Shown here piece by piece: positions 16,527-25,057 of a stretch of 64,000 nt of DNA; positions within the stretch are counted from its first letter, which is position 1, and each line of letters opens with the position of its first letter. The translations under genes were made by a program, and so were the position numbers. Under the pieces are notes generated by a model that was not told the origin of the DNA, did not search any database, and saw only the letters and a list, made by a program, of their open reading frames with translations. The stretch spans positions 101,351-165,350 of the forward strand of contig DATNFO010000066.1 of NCBI GenBank assembly GCA_035606355.1. Reading direction: 5' to 3'. This DNA comes from Sulfopaludibacter sp035606355. Lineage in GTDB: Bacteria; Acidobacteriota; Terriglobia; Bryobacterales; Bryobacteraceae.

Positions 16527-19500
16527 CTACGACCGCGTCAACAGTACCGCCCGCTGCGCGCCCGCGACTACCAGGCTCCCGACAATTGTCTGCGCATCCA
16601 CGAGGCGGAAGTCGCTGCATTTCGCCGGATCAATCGTAGTGGTGAACAAAACCGGCGACACCTGATTCAACAAAGTGGCGGATGTGCTCTCCACGGCAAG
16701 CACTCGAACATTCCAATTGCCGCCTGCCTCCGCCGCCGTAGGTACGCGATTTCGCGCGTCGGCGAAAATCATCGCGTGATCCGCCACCGACATATTCTCG
16801 AATGGATAGTTATTGCGCGACATCAAAAACGTCGCGAACTCAAACCCATTCGGAAAATCGCCCAGATGCATCACCCCGATGGCGTTCTGTTCGTCGATGA
16901 TCTTGATGCAGTCGTACACCATCTTGTAGGGATCGTTCGTATAGCGCAGCAGCAGAATCGGGTCGCCCTGCTTGAAGTACGCGCGCCGGTCGTCGGGATA
17001 CGCCACTTGCCGCACTTCGGGAAGGCCGGGCAGCGCGGTTAACTCGTAATTCACCACGTAACCCTTCACCACCGAATCCTGAATGCTGTCGAAACGCTTC
17101 CAGAAGCTTCCGCCCGCAAAGACGCGACCCATACCGACGGCATCGTTGCCCAACAGTGCCGCGCGAATCTTCTGCTCCCAACCCAGAATCGTATCCTCGG
17201 CAAACGATCCCTTCCAGAACGAATCGTGGAAGATCCGCCGCTGATTGTAATCGATGCGCACCGTCTGCCGGTTGATCAGCTCCTCCAGCGGACGCGTCGG
17301 TGTGTCATGCAGTATCTTCTGTAAGTCCGGGCTCGGACGCGTCGTGAAATAATCCGGCGTCTCCGCGCCACGGGCCACTTCCGCGCGCACATCCGTAGCA
17401 AGCTGCAGCGCGGGAAACCCGAGCGGATCGTATTCGCGCTGCACGAACTGCGCCGTGAACGCGATGAATCGCAGCCGCGCCTGAAGCTGCATCACCGGAT
17501 CGCTGGTGCCGGTTACCTGGAAAGACGCCAGAAAGCCGGCCAGATTCGAGACGGCCGCCAGATCCTCGAACGTCTCGAACTTCAGGCAGCCGCCGCCGAG
17601 CACCTTCGCCGTGCCGTCCGCCAGCACCTGCGTCACGCGCGTGTAAAGCGTCGTGTAATCGCCCAGGAGATCCGCCATCGACGTGAAGCCGGAGCCCTTC
17701 TGCATGTACTTCGTGCCGTCCAGCGCATAGCGATTTCCGGCTGTGTCGGCGAATTCGATGTGATACCGCATCTCCGCCTCGCCGGTCTGCTGGTTGACGC
17801 GAAGATAGTTGAACCTGCTGTTGCCTTCATCGATGGTGAACGTCGCGGGCGCGTGTCCGGCGAAATTCGCGAACGTGATCGTTCCCTTCAACTGCGCCTC
17901 ATGCTCATAGCCATCGACGAACTCGTTGACGTCGCGAATCGCCATCCGCACGGCGAACTCACACGCCCCCGATCCACCGGGCGCCGCCGGATCCGTGCCG
18001 GCCGCGGGCGCATCGCCGCCCGGCAGATACCAGCCCGTCATCGTCTCGTCGAAGGTCATCCCGACCCCGTCGGGTAATTGAACGTCGAGGAACGGCTTGA
18101 GCAGCGTGTTCTCCGGAAGCTGCGCGCCTTCCATGCGCGTCAGCATGTAATAGAAGCCGAACTGCCCGCCCGCTTCGGTGTGGAACAATCCGAGCGATGT
18201 GCTCCCGACCAGCGGACCGAGCGCGCCGGGAAGCTGAGTCATGTACTTGCCCACCAGAAAATCGCCTGTTACGCTGCGGATCTCGTCGTGAAACGTGGTG
18301 AAGTCGTTGAGCTGAAAATGATCCTGCAGGAATGCCGGCGTGACGAGTCCTTCCATCAACCCCATCAGCTGGTAGTTGGCCGTGAACCGCCCGTCCGGCA
18401 AATTCTTAAACTGCAGATACGCCACGCCTGCGGAGTGATTTGCGTTCGAAATCACGTCCATGCGCCAAACGCCGTTCAGCTGTGCAGCCGTGGGAGCCGC
18501 GCCCGCTGCGTACATTGACGCGTGATCTTCAACCGTCATGTCCGTGAACGCATAGCGGCGTGTCATAGGAAACGTGAACAGCCGCGCCCCGTTCGGATAC
18601 TCGCCCAGGTACACTCGCCCGATCAGTAAATCTTCATTGATGATTTTGAAAATATCGTAGAAGCCCTGCCACGGCGGATCCACATACTTCAGCAGAATAT
18701 ACTTCCCCGGCTCTAGCGTCCCGCCGCCGTGCCCCACCTCCACTTCTTCCAAACTGTTGCGCGCGTGAATGCGGCCGTCGGTGTCGCTCGTAATGCCCGT
18801 GTACGTGCCGCCCTGCTTGTGGAACTCTTTGCGAAATCCCGTGAAGATCGCCGATGACATGGCATTCAGCACGTGCCCCCGCGGGAAAAACCCTTTCCAC
18901 GCCTGGTCGTTGCGAATCGTTTCCGCCGCAGTGTCGATCGTGGGCGCGCCGCCCGCGTTCAACAGCGCATCAATGCCCATCGTGGGACAGCGGCGGAACA
19001 GCATCTCGAGCTGCCCTTCATCGTAAGTGACCACGTCGAGCGGGTCGATCCCGGACATGCTCACGGCAGCCGGTGGCTTGGGATAATCTACGCCGGAGAG
19101 CTGCTGAATCTTGCGCTCCACGAAGCGTTCCGTCAAAGCCGAAATGGTCATCAGCGGATTCACGCCGAGCGCGCTCGGCACCACCGAGCCGTCCGTCACC
19201 GAAAGTCCGGTATGAACACTACCGTCGGCGGCATACACGCGTCCGAACGGGTCCACCGCGCCTTGTAAATGGTCGTCGCCCATCGGGCATCCGCCCAGCG
19301 GATGGGCCGTTATGAGGTGCCCCAGGTTGAAGATGCTCCAGGTCGGGTTCGTGATGAAGTTGGCTTGCAGGGCGCGCGCGTGCCGCCGCAGTTCGCCGTT
19401 CATGCGCGTGAAAATCTGCTGCTGCCCGGCCTTGTCCCACGATATGCGGATGCGTCCGTCGGGCTCAGTCCACGGTGCTTCGAACAGAATGGTGCCGCGC

Positions 19501-20756
19501 GCATTGTCCTGCCCCATCACCAGGTACAGCATCGAATGGTTCATCGCGCCGTTGGGGTCGTGCAGCGGGTTGAATGCATTCAGGTCGCGATTCAGCCGGT
19601 CGGCCTGCGCCTGCTCATTGCCGGTCACCGTGTCTTCACCGCGGATGAGGCCGAAGACCGCCTTGCTCGCTTCCACATAAGCGCGCGGAAACGAAAAATC
19701 TTCAATCGTGATGCGCTGCGATTCCGGCAAGCCGTCCGTGTAGCGGACCGTTCCGACGATGTTCGGACCAGGCTCCGGCGAATCGCCCGCGCCTGGCCGG
19801 CCGGCCACGGCATACCCGAGCACGTCCGTCTCCAGCGCGCCGTTGTAGGCCAGTCCGAAGAAATCTCCGTTGCCTCCAAATTTCGTGCCGAGCGCCGGAG
19901 AAACACTCAGCCCTTTTGCTTCGCTGCGCAGCAAAATCTCGGTGGAGTTCAGCGACCCCGCCGCCAAAATCACTTCCGTAGCATCGATCTGGAAGTCGTC
20001 GCCCGAGCCATCATCGTCGACGTGCTTGCCGTGGATGCGCCATCCGCCGGACGCGCGTTTTTCAAGCCACTCCACTTTGGTTTGCGTCAGGATCGTGGCG
20101 CCGGCCTTGGCCGCCATCGGCAGATAATTCATGTATAACGTGTTCTTCGCGCCCGTGTTGCAGCCTGTGACGCAGTTGCCGCAATTGATGCACGGCGTCT
20201 GATGCGCGCCGTAAGTGTTGGTTCCATCGATCGAAAAGTTGACGACGATATTCAGCGCCTCGGCGCGCATTCCCAGTTCGCGCGCCCGCTGATCCAGCGC
20301 TTTCACTTTGCCGAGATCCAGTGCGTGAGGATGCGGATTCGGCGCCAATACCTGCGCGGCGCGCTGATAATACGGCGCCAGTGTGTCGTATGTGATCGCG
20401 CTCGGCCAGTGAAACTGTTCGAACACCTCGCGATCCGGCACAAGCGCCACATTTGCGTTGATGAGCGAAGTGCCGCCGAGACCCGAGCCTTTAATCACCG
20501 AAATATCGGGATAGTTGAGAAGCTCGTACAGCCCCAGCGGGTTCAGATCGCTGCGAGTCGCGCCGAGCACGTCCACGGCAGTCTCCGGAAACGCGCCCGG
20601 CTGCCACTCCTTGCCGCGCTCCAGAATGCAGACGCTCGGCTTCTTATCGAGCGCGGCGGAAACCAGGCGCGCCGCCGAAATCGCGCCGCCGTAGCCCGAA
20701 CCGATCACGACGAAATCATAAGCCGGCTTTCGCTTGTCCCACGGAGTAGCGAGCAT
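16527..20756 (-). CDS. giant GMC oxidoreductase (cholesterol-oxidase-like) with duplicated C-terminal domain
   Basis: The protein has 1409 residues, more than twice a normal GMC enzyme. Residues 1-560 are a GMC flavoprotein: FAD-binding VVIGSGYGGAISAARL at 16-31, GSGLGGTSLINANV at 90-103, a cysteine cluster at 189/192/195/199 (CINCGNCVTGC, also seen in ChoD-type cholesterol oxidases), and the active-site HPLGGCPMG near 485 with GVNPLM near 531. Residues 620-800 and 1177-1405 are related to each other (YDIFKIINE/YDCIKIIDE; LGEYPNG/LGDFPNG), flanking an unassigned middle region. No Tat or Sec signal is visible. AAGGAG precedes the start, 16 bp after the FAD-linked oxidase gene. The substrate is unknown. 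Confidence 0.92.
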   Translation of the reverse strand: MLATPWDKRKPAYDFVVIGSGYGGAISAARLVSAALDKKPSVCILERGKEWQPGAFPETAVDVLGATRSDLNPLGLYELLNYPDISVIKGSGLGGTSLINANVALVPDREVFEQFHWPSAITYDTLAPYYQRAAQVLAPNPHPHALDLGKVKALDQRARELGMRAEALNIVVNFSIDGTNTYGAHQTPCINCGNCVTGCNTGAKNTLYMNYLPMAAKAGATILTQTKVEWLEKRASGGWRIHGKHVDDDGSGDDFQIDATEVILAAGSLNSTEILLRSEAKGLSVSPALGTKFGGNGDFFGLAYNGALETDVLGYAVAGRPGAGDSPEPGPNIVGTVRYTDGLPESQRITIEDFSFPRAYVEASKAVFGLIRGEDTVTGNEQAQADRLNRDLNAFNPLHDPNGAMNHSMLYLVMGQDNARGTILFEAPWTEPDGRIRISWDKAGQQQIFTRMNGELRRHARALQANFITNPTWSIFNLGHLITAHPLGGCPMGDDHLQGAVDPFGRVYAADGSVHTGLSVTDGSVVPSALGVNPLMTISALTERFVERKIQQLSGVDYPKPPAAVSMSGIDPLDVVTYDEGQLEMLFRRCPTMGIDALLNAGGAPTIDTAAETIRNDQAWKGFFPRGHVLNAMSSAIFTGFRKEFHKQGGTYTGITSDTDGRIHARNSLEEVEVGHGGGTLEPGKYILLKYVDPPWQGFYDIFKIINEDLLIGRVYLGEYPNGARLFTFPMTRRYAFTDMTVEDHASMYAAGAAPTAAQLNGVWRMDVISNANHSAGVAYLQFKNLPDGRFTANYQLMGLMEGLVTPAFLQDHFQLNDFTTFHDEIRSVTGDFLVGKYMTQLPGALGPLVGSTSLGLFHTEAGGQFGFYYMLTRMEGAQLPENTLLKPFLDVQLPDGVGMTFDETMTGWYLPGGDAPAAGTDPAAPGGSGACEFAVRMAIRDVNEFVDGYEHEAQLKGTITFANFAGHAPATFTIDEGNSRFNYLRVNQQTGEAEMRYHIEFADTAGNRYALDGTKYMQKGSGFTSMADLLGDYTTLYTRVTQVLADGTAKVLGGGCLKFETFEDLAAVSNLAGFLASFQVTGTSDPVMQLQARLRFIAFTAQFVQREYDPLGFPALQLATDVRAEVARGAETPDYFTTRPSPDLQKILHDTPTRPLEELINRQTVRIDYNQRRIFHDSFWKGSFAEDTILGWEQKIRAALLGNDAVGMGRVFAGGSFWKRFDSIQDSVVKGYVVNYELTALPGLPEVRQVAYPDDRRAYFKQGDPILLLRYTNDPYKMVYDCIKIIDEQNAIGVMHLGDFPNGFEFATFLMSRNNYPFENMSVADHAMIFADARNRVPTAAEAGGNWNVRVLAVESTSATLLNQVSPVLFTTTIDPAKCSDFRLVDAQTIVGSLVVAGAQRAVLLTRS

Positions 20757-20772
20757 TCGGTCTCCTTTTCGG

Positions 20773-22125
20773 CTAGGCGCCGAGCATGTCGCGGAAATAA
20801 GAATTTAAGAGGCGGCCCGAGGGGTCATACGTGCGTCGCGCGGCGGCAAACGTTTGCAGTCTTCCGCCAAGCGCCTGCTGCATTTGCCCCGGCGTGATCG
20901 CGTCCGTCTGGTTGAACAGCGGAATGCCTCCATGCGCCGCGTTGAAGCCGTTGTAGGCCACCAGAAACTCCGGCCAGCCGGGATTGCCCGTGGACACCGG
21001 ATCGATCGTCATCACCGGGCCGTCCCACGAATACGACAGCAGCGACCCCTGATCCTGCGCGATCCAATACCCCACGTTCAGCATGTTTGTGCGATATCCC
21101 TGCGTGCGGTAGTAGTCTTTGCAGAACGCAAAATAAGCGGTCAGCGTGTCCCCGTACTGCGCTTCGGGAAACGCCGAGAGGCTGAAGGTATACCGGCTCG
21201 CATCGGCAACCGCGGGGTATCGGATGATCTGGTCCGTGGCCACGGTGTTATCGCCGCACACCAGATTCTCCAGCTTGAAGCGCCACATCGCGCAGAACCC
21301 GTCGATGACGCCGTACCGTATGTCCTTATCGCCGATGTTCGCCGTCACCTGGGAGCAGAACAGCGGCCCCGCATTTGCCCACATGTAGTTGCGGAGCGGC
21401 CACGCGATGCGGTTTACGGGAGCTTTCGTCTCGGGGTCGTAATGCCGGAATTCCACCGTGATGAGATTGTCAAACGGGAAGATGTAAAACATCATCGAGT
21501 CGCCGCGTTTTTTCAGTTCGGGCAGCCGCGCCACAAAGTCTTCCAGCTTGAACGTCTCATGATGAACCGCCATGGGCAGAATCGGCCGTACCCGAAACGT
21601 CACCTCATAAACGATGCCGAAGGTCCCGTAGCTCGAACGCACCTGCTGCATCAGCTCCGGCTGCGCTTTGGTAACTTCCATCAAGTCGCCCGACGGCAGC
21701 ACCATCTTGATGTGCGTGACATACGAGTTCACCTGCCCGAATTCGCCGGGCATGGACGCATCCTTTGTCCCGCAGCACGCCGCGCTGCCCGCCGAAAGGC
21801 TGCCGATCTCCGTGTTCACATAAACCTGAAGGTTTTTCTTTTCGAGTTCCTTGGCGATGTCGATGTAGATGGCGCCCGCCTCCACCGTGACGCTATCGGC
21901 GGAGATGTCGAGGATCTTGTTCATCTTCGACATTTTGATGAGAGTGCCGCCATCGGCGGTGCCGCAAGGGGAGGTCGAATGGTTTGACCCGACGGCCCGC
22001 ACCGGCGCCGGGTACTGCGATGGATTCTTGAGGATCGAGACGATCTCGTCCCGAGTGGCGGCCTCCACCACGACGGCAGGGTGGGAAACGATGTTACCGA
22101 ACCAGTTGGTGACGGTCGCCGGCAT
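20773..22125 (-). CDS. FAD-linked oxidase, D-arabinono-lactone-oxidase-like (FAD_binding_4)
   Basis: This 450-residue protein has an N-terminal PCMH-type FAD-binding domain: RAVGSNHSTSPCGTADGGTL carries the usual loop, followed by VEAGAIYIDIAKELEKK and SLSAGSAACCGTKDAS. The C-terminal half resembles the lid of sugar-lactone oxidases (FFYIFPFD-like strands; YDPSGRLLNSYFRDML at the end). The His of SNH may be the covalent flavin site. No signal peptide is present. It is immediately upstream of the GMC gene on the same strand, so two flavoenzymes appear co-expressed. The start codon sits in a perfect 16-bp palindrome. Confidence 0.9.
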   Translation of the reverse strand: MPATVTNWFGNIVSHPAVVVEAATRDEIVSILKNPSQYPAPVRAVGSNHSTSPCGTADGGTLIKMSKMNKILDISADSVTVEAGAIYIDIAKELEKKNLQVYVNTEIGSLSAGSAACCGTKDASMPGEFGQVNSYVTHIKMVLPSGDLMEVTKAQPELMQQVRSSYGTFGIVYEVTFRVRPILPMAVHHETFKLEDFVARLPELKKRGDSMMFYIFPFDNLITVEFRHYDPETKAPVNRIAWPLRNYMWANAGPLFCSQVTANIGDKDIRYGVIDGFCAMWRFKLENLVCGDNTVATDQIIRYPAVADASRYTFSLSAFPEAQYGDTLTAYFAFCKDYYRTQGYRTNMLNVGYWIAQDQGSLLSYSWDGPVMTIDPVSTGNPGWPEFLVAYNGFNAAHGGIPLFNQTDAITPGQMQQALGGRLQTFAAARRTYDPSGRLLNSYFRDMLGA

Positions 22126-22133
22126 ATGCCGGC
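22118..22133. repeat. perfect 16-bp palindrome centred at the FAD-oxidase start codon
   Basis: GCCGGCATATGCCGGC reads identically on both strands and its centre falls exactly at the 5' edge of the ATG of the FAD-linked oxidase. A TAGAAT (22135-22140, complement strand) lies just upstream. It could be an operator or a start-occluding hairpin; a second palindrome of the same design is at 62419-62434. Confidence 0.55.
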
Positions 22134-22212
22134 TATTCTATCCAGACCTCATTGAAAACGGTATGGGTGAAGTTCCCCATCGCGCGCTGCGCTGCGGCCG
22201 TACCTTCGGTCG

Positions 22213-23508
22213 CTACTGTCCCAGGAGCCAGGCCGAAAGCGCCTGGTTGAGATCCAACCGCCCGTGATTCAGCCTCGAATCGATGTACACCGCGTGCGAG
22301 AGAGACTGCGCCGCCTGCGCTTCGGTGCAGAACGGATTCAGGTTCAGCAGCAGTGCCGCTGCCCCTGATACCATCGGCGTACTGAAGCTCGTGCCCCACG
22401 TCGCTGCGTACGTGCCGTACGGATATAGCGTGACCACGCCTTCGCCCGGCGCGCCCAGCCATACGATGCGCGAACCGTAATTCGAAAACGTGGAAAGCGT
22501 ATCCGAGTTCGATGTCGATGCCACACCCATCACCAGGCTCTGGTACGCCGCTGGATATACCAGCGCCTGCTGCCCGCTATTGCCCGCCGCGGCTACGTTA
22601 ATGGTGCCGTTCAAATTGCCCCATGTGAGCGCGGAATTCAATTGCTGCGACGCTGACGTGAAGTTGAAGCTCATGTTGATCACGCGCGCATGGTGGCTCA
22701 CCGCGTAATAAATCGCACGGAGTACGTCCGAAAGATAGCCAGTTCCATCCGCATGGAAAGCCTTCAGCGGCAGAATCTGAGCCGTCGGCGCGACCAGATG
22801 GATCACGCCTGCGACCATCGTGCCATGGCCGAAATCGGCATATTGCGGCTGGTCCAAGGTCTTCGCCGTCGTGCCGTCCACCACCGCCGTCGTCGATTGA
22901 TCCACCACCGCCGTCGTCGATTGGTCCACCACGGCTGTAGTCGATTGCGATACATCGCCCTTCTCATCGGCGCCGCTGCGGTTGCGCGTGAAATCGTAAC
23001 CCGGCAGCAGAACGCTCTGCAGCACGGGATGCGTCGTGTCCACGCCGGTATCGATCACGGCAACAGTGCCCGATCCGCTGACGTGGAACTTACTCTGCAC
23101 ACCGGCCAGCCCGATGATGTGCGTCGCCGGCTGAACGACGTAGCCTTCGCGCACCGTCGTGCCGTAGTAGTTAATCGGAGTGGAATCGTAGAGCGCAGCG
23201 GGCGCGGAAGCTTGCGTCACCGCATCCATCGCCCTGCCCGTCTGGTCCACCTCGACGCTGAGAACCCCCGGCAGCCCGAGGAAGAGATTCAGACCGAGAT
23301 TCAGCGGAGTGGTGACCAGAAAGACTTGGCCTTTGGGGTCTCCCAAGCTTTCCTGGACAGTACAGTGAAGCAGAAGGCACACGAGTTGAGCACCGGGAAG
23401 ACCGCCACTCACCTGCAGGATCAGGCGCGTATCCGCCTTCGCCGAAGGGGCGAACCAGGAGAAAGTCAGCAGGAACAGAAGAACAGCAACGTGTTTGGCG
23501 TGTCTCAT
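22213..23508 (-). CDS. secreted S8 (subtilisin-like) serine peptidase with STTAVVD repeats
   Basis: The protein has 431 residues and a Sec signal peptide (HVAVLLFLLTFSWFAPSAKA). A propeptide-like region follows, and then the S8 catalytic domain with Asp153 (VAVIDTGVD), His228 (GHGTMVAGVIH), oxyanion Asn310 (AAAGNSG) and Ser374 (GTSFSTP). Between Asp and His, residues 188-211 are three exact copies of QSTTAVVD plus a degenerate fourth, an insertion in a surface loop. The anti-sigma-like gene ends 29 bp upstream and the FAD-linked oxidase starts 87 bp downstream. It is probably exported to the periplasm or outside. Confidence 0.94.
   Translation of the reverse strand: MRHAKHVAVLLFLLTFSWFAPSAKADTRLILQVSGGLPGAQLVCLLLHCTVQESLGDPKGQVFLVTTPLNLGLNLFLGLPGVLSVEVDQTGRAMDAVTQASAPAALYDSTPINYYGTTVREGYVVQPATHIIGLAGVQSKFHVSGSGTVAVIDTGVDTTHPVLQSVLLPGYDFTRNRSGADEKGDVSQSTTAVVDQSTTAVVDQSTTAVVDGTTAKTLDQPQYADFGHGTMVAGVIHLVAPTAQILPLKAFHADGTGYLSDVLRAIYYAVSHHARVINMSFNFTSASQQLNSALTWGNLNGTINVAAAGNSGQQALVYPAAYQSLVMGVASTSNSDTLSTFSNYGSRIVWLGAPGEGVVTLYPYGTYAATWGTSFSTPMVSGAAALLLNLNPFCTEAQAAQSLSHAVYIDSRLNHGRLDLNQALSAWLLGQ
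22876..22947 (-). repeat. 24-bp tandem repeat, three units, inside the subtilase gene
   Basis: Three 24-bp units each encode QSTTAVVD. The units differ by only a few silent bases, so recent expansion or gene conversion is likely. Being in-frame, copy-number change would lengthen or shorten the loop between the catalytic Asp and His without breaking the enzyme. Confidence 0.85.
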
Positions 23509-23537
23509 AGGAGCGCTCAGCAGCAGATCTAAATAGC

Positions 23538-24146
23538 CTATGCGGGCAAATTCGAAACTAAATAGGAATTGTTCTCAAGCTCAACGAGGAGTACGAGTTC
23601 CTCGCCCGGAGCATACTCCAGCGAAAATTCACCGGAGCCGTTGGTCTGTGTGCGCGCCAGGGCGTCCCGCTTGCGCATCACGGAAATGGAGCGATTATCG
23701 AACCGCCTCGCGGAGTTGGAGGAGTCCACAAGTTGCCCCGTGACTGCCACCCGGTCAGCCTGCGGAGCCACATGGATATCCAGTAGCAGCGTGCCTTCCT
23801 TATACAGGTAATGGACGGGCTGTTGACTCGGAGCCGCCGTCGCGGACCGCACCCCTTCCATCGCCATTTGGCCGAACCAGCTCAGGCGAGCCACCCGCAG
23901 GGTCGCGGCGCCCAACGGACGCAGGGTCGCGTACAGTGCCTGGGCCGTCCTCAGGATGTCGGCCGGAGGCTCGAAGGCGGAATCCGCAGCGGCCGTCTGC
24001 AGGACTCCATTCCACAGAGCCACCGCTTCGGAGCAACGCTTACAGCCCTCCGCCAAGTGGTTCTGCATGCGCGCACGCTCCTCGGAAGGCGCGCGTCCCC
24101 GGCCGTAATCGGCCCATTGTTCGATGCTGAAGTGATCTGTCATCAT
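23538..24146 (-). CDS. anti-sigma-like protein with HxxxCxxC zinc motif
   Basis: This 202-residue protein begins with an anti-sigma zinc-finger signature: FSIEQWADYGRGRAPSEE followed by HLAEGCKRC (H-x3-C-x2-C). There is no convincing membrane helix. The C-terminal 90 residues (LLLDIHVAPQADRVAVTGQL to LLVELENNSYLVSNL) look like a small beta domain akin to carboxypeptidase-regulatory folds. This layout is common next to ECF sigma factors, but no sigma gene is adjacent; the nearest is at 12.2-12.8 kb. It heads the minus-strand run with the subtilase, so the protease and this protein are probably functionally linked. Confidence 0.75.
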   Translation of the reverse strand: MMTDHFSIEQWADYGRGRAPSEERARMQNHLAEGCKRCSEAVALWNGVLQTAAADSAFEPPADILRTAQALYATLRPLGAATLRVARLSWFGQMAMEGVRSATAAPSQQPVHYLYKEGTLLLDIHVAPQADRVAVTGQLVDSSNSARRFDNRSISVMRKRDALARTQTNGSGEFSLEYAPGEELVLLVELENNSYLVSNLPA

Positions 24147-24382
24147 TCGTACTTACCGAAATAGAGGAGCAGCAAGCCGAGTTAAAAATATACCAAAGAC
24201 AGGAACTATTCTGCCTCGAACAAAGAGCACGCTCCAGTCCTTCTAGTACCGGGACTCCCAGCGGCATGTGATCCGCCATACAGTCGGTACTGGCGTCCAC
24301 GCCGATACCAAGCGCGCGGAGCCCGGCTGCGCGAGCGACGCGCTTCACCATATCTTCAGAATGTGTCATTAATCTATAACTT

Positions 24383-25057
24383 GTGTGGCTTCTGATCGTT
24401 GAGGATGAAAACTCGCTCGCGGCCGCTCTGCGCCAGGGGCTCGAAGAAGAGAATCATCGCGTGCTTGTCGCCTCAGACGGTCTCGAAGCCCTCCACGCCG
24501 CCGAAACCTGCGACTTCGACGCCATCCTGCTGGACGTCATGCTGCCCGGCCTCGATGGCATTCAACTCGTACGGCGCCTGCGCAGCAGCGGCCGCCAAAC
24601 TCCGGTCCTCATGCTCACCGCACGCGACGATGCCGCCGACATCATCCGCGGCCTCGACGCCGGTGCAGACGACTACCTCACGAAGCCCTTTTCCTTTGAC
24701 GTGCTGCTCGCCCGCCTACGCGCCATCACCCGTCGCGCCGCGCAGCCGGCCAAATCCCGCCTCCAGACCGATGATCTGCTCCTCGACCCCGCGTCCCATG
24801 CCGTCTGGCGCGCCGGCGCACCTGTCACGCTCACCCCGACCGAATATCGCGTGCTGGAATTCCTCATGCGGCGCGCCGGCCACGTGGTCTCCCGTTCCGC
24901 GATCATCGACGGTGTCTGGGGCTTCGAAGAGGACGTGGAGGCCAACACGGTGGACGCCTTCATCCGCCACCTCCGCGAAAAAATCGATGTCGGCCACACC
25001 CGCAAGCTCATCCACACCGTCCGTGGATACGGCTACATCCTGCGGGAGGACCCGTGA
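24383..25057 (+). CDS. OmpR/PhoB-family response regulator
   Basis: The protein has 224 residues. The receiver domain (1-115) has the acidic pocket VEDE, phospho-acceptor Asp51 in ILLDVMLPG, Thr in MLTARDD and Lys in YLTKPFSFD. The C-terminal winged helix (about 125-224) has PTEYRVLEFLMRRAGHVVSR and VDAFIRHLREKID followed by VRGYGYIL. The start is the GTG at 24383, which gives the usual beta-1 strand WLLIVEDE. Its stop overlaps the kinase start (GTGA), giving a classic two-component operon. Confidence 0.95.
   Translation: MWLLIVEDENSLAAALRQGLEEENHRVLVASDGLEALHAAETCDFDAILLDVMLPGLDGIQLVRRLRSSGRQTPVLMLTARDDAADIIRGLDAGADDYLTKPFSFDVLLARLRAITRRAAQPAKSRLQTDDLLLDPASHAVWRAGAPVTLTPTEYRVLEFLMRRAGHVVSRSAIIDGVWGFEEDVEANTVDAFIRHLREKIDVGHTRKLIHTVRGYGYILREDP

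Noticed and set aside
20854..21987. 377-codon open frame opposite the FAD-linked oxidase
   Set aside because: It is antisense to a gene with strong FAD motifs; residue composition is Arg/His-rich and typical of GC-skewed shadow frames.
22876..22947. CRISPR-like short repeats
   Set aside because: Only three adjacent 24-bp units without spacers, in the reading frame of a subtilase.
24040..24369. 109-codon minus-strand frame upstream of the anti-sigma-like gene
   Set aside because: It overlaps the anti-sigma-like gene in another frame, is Cys/Arg rich without a domain, and has no ribosome-binding site; the region is more likely the divergent promoter region.
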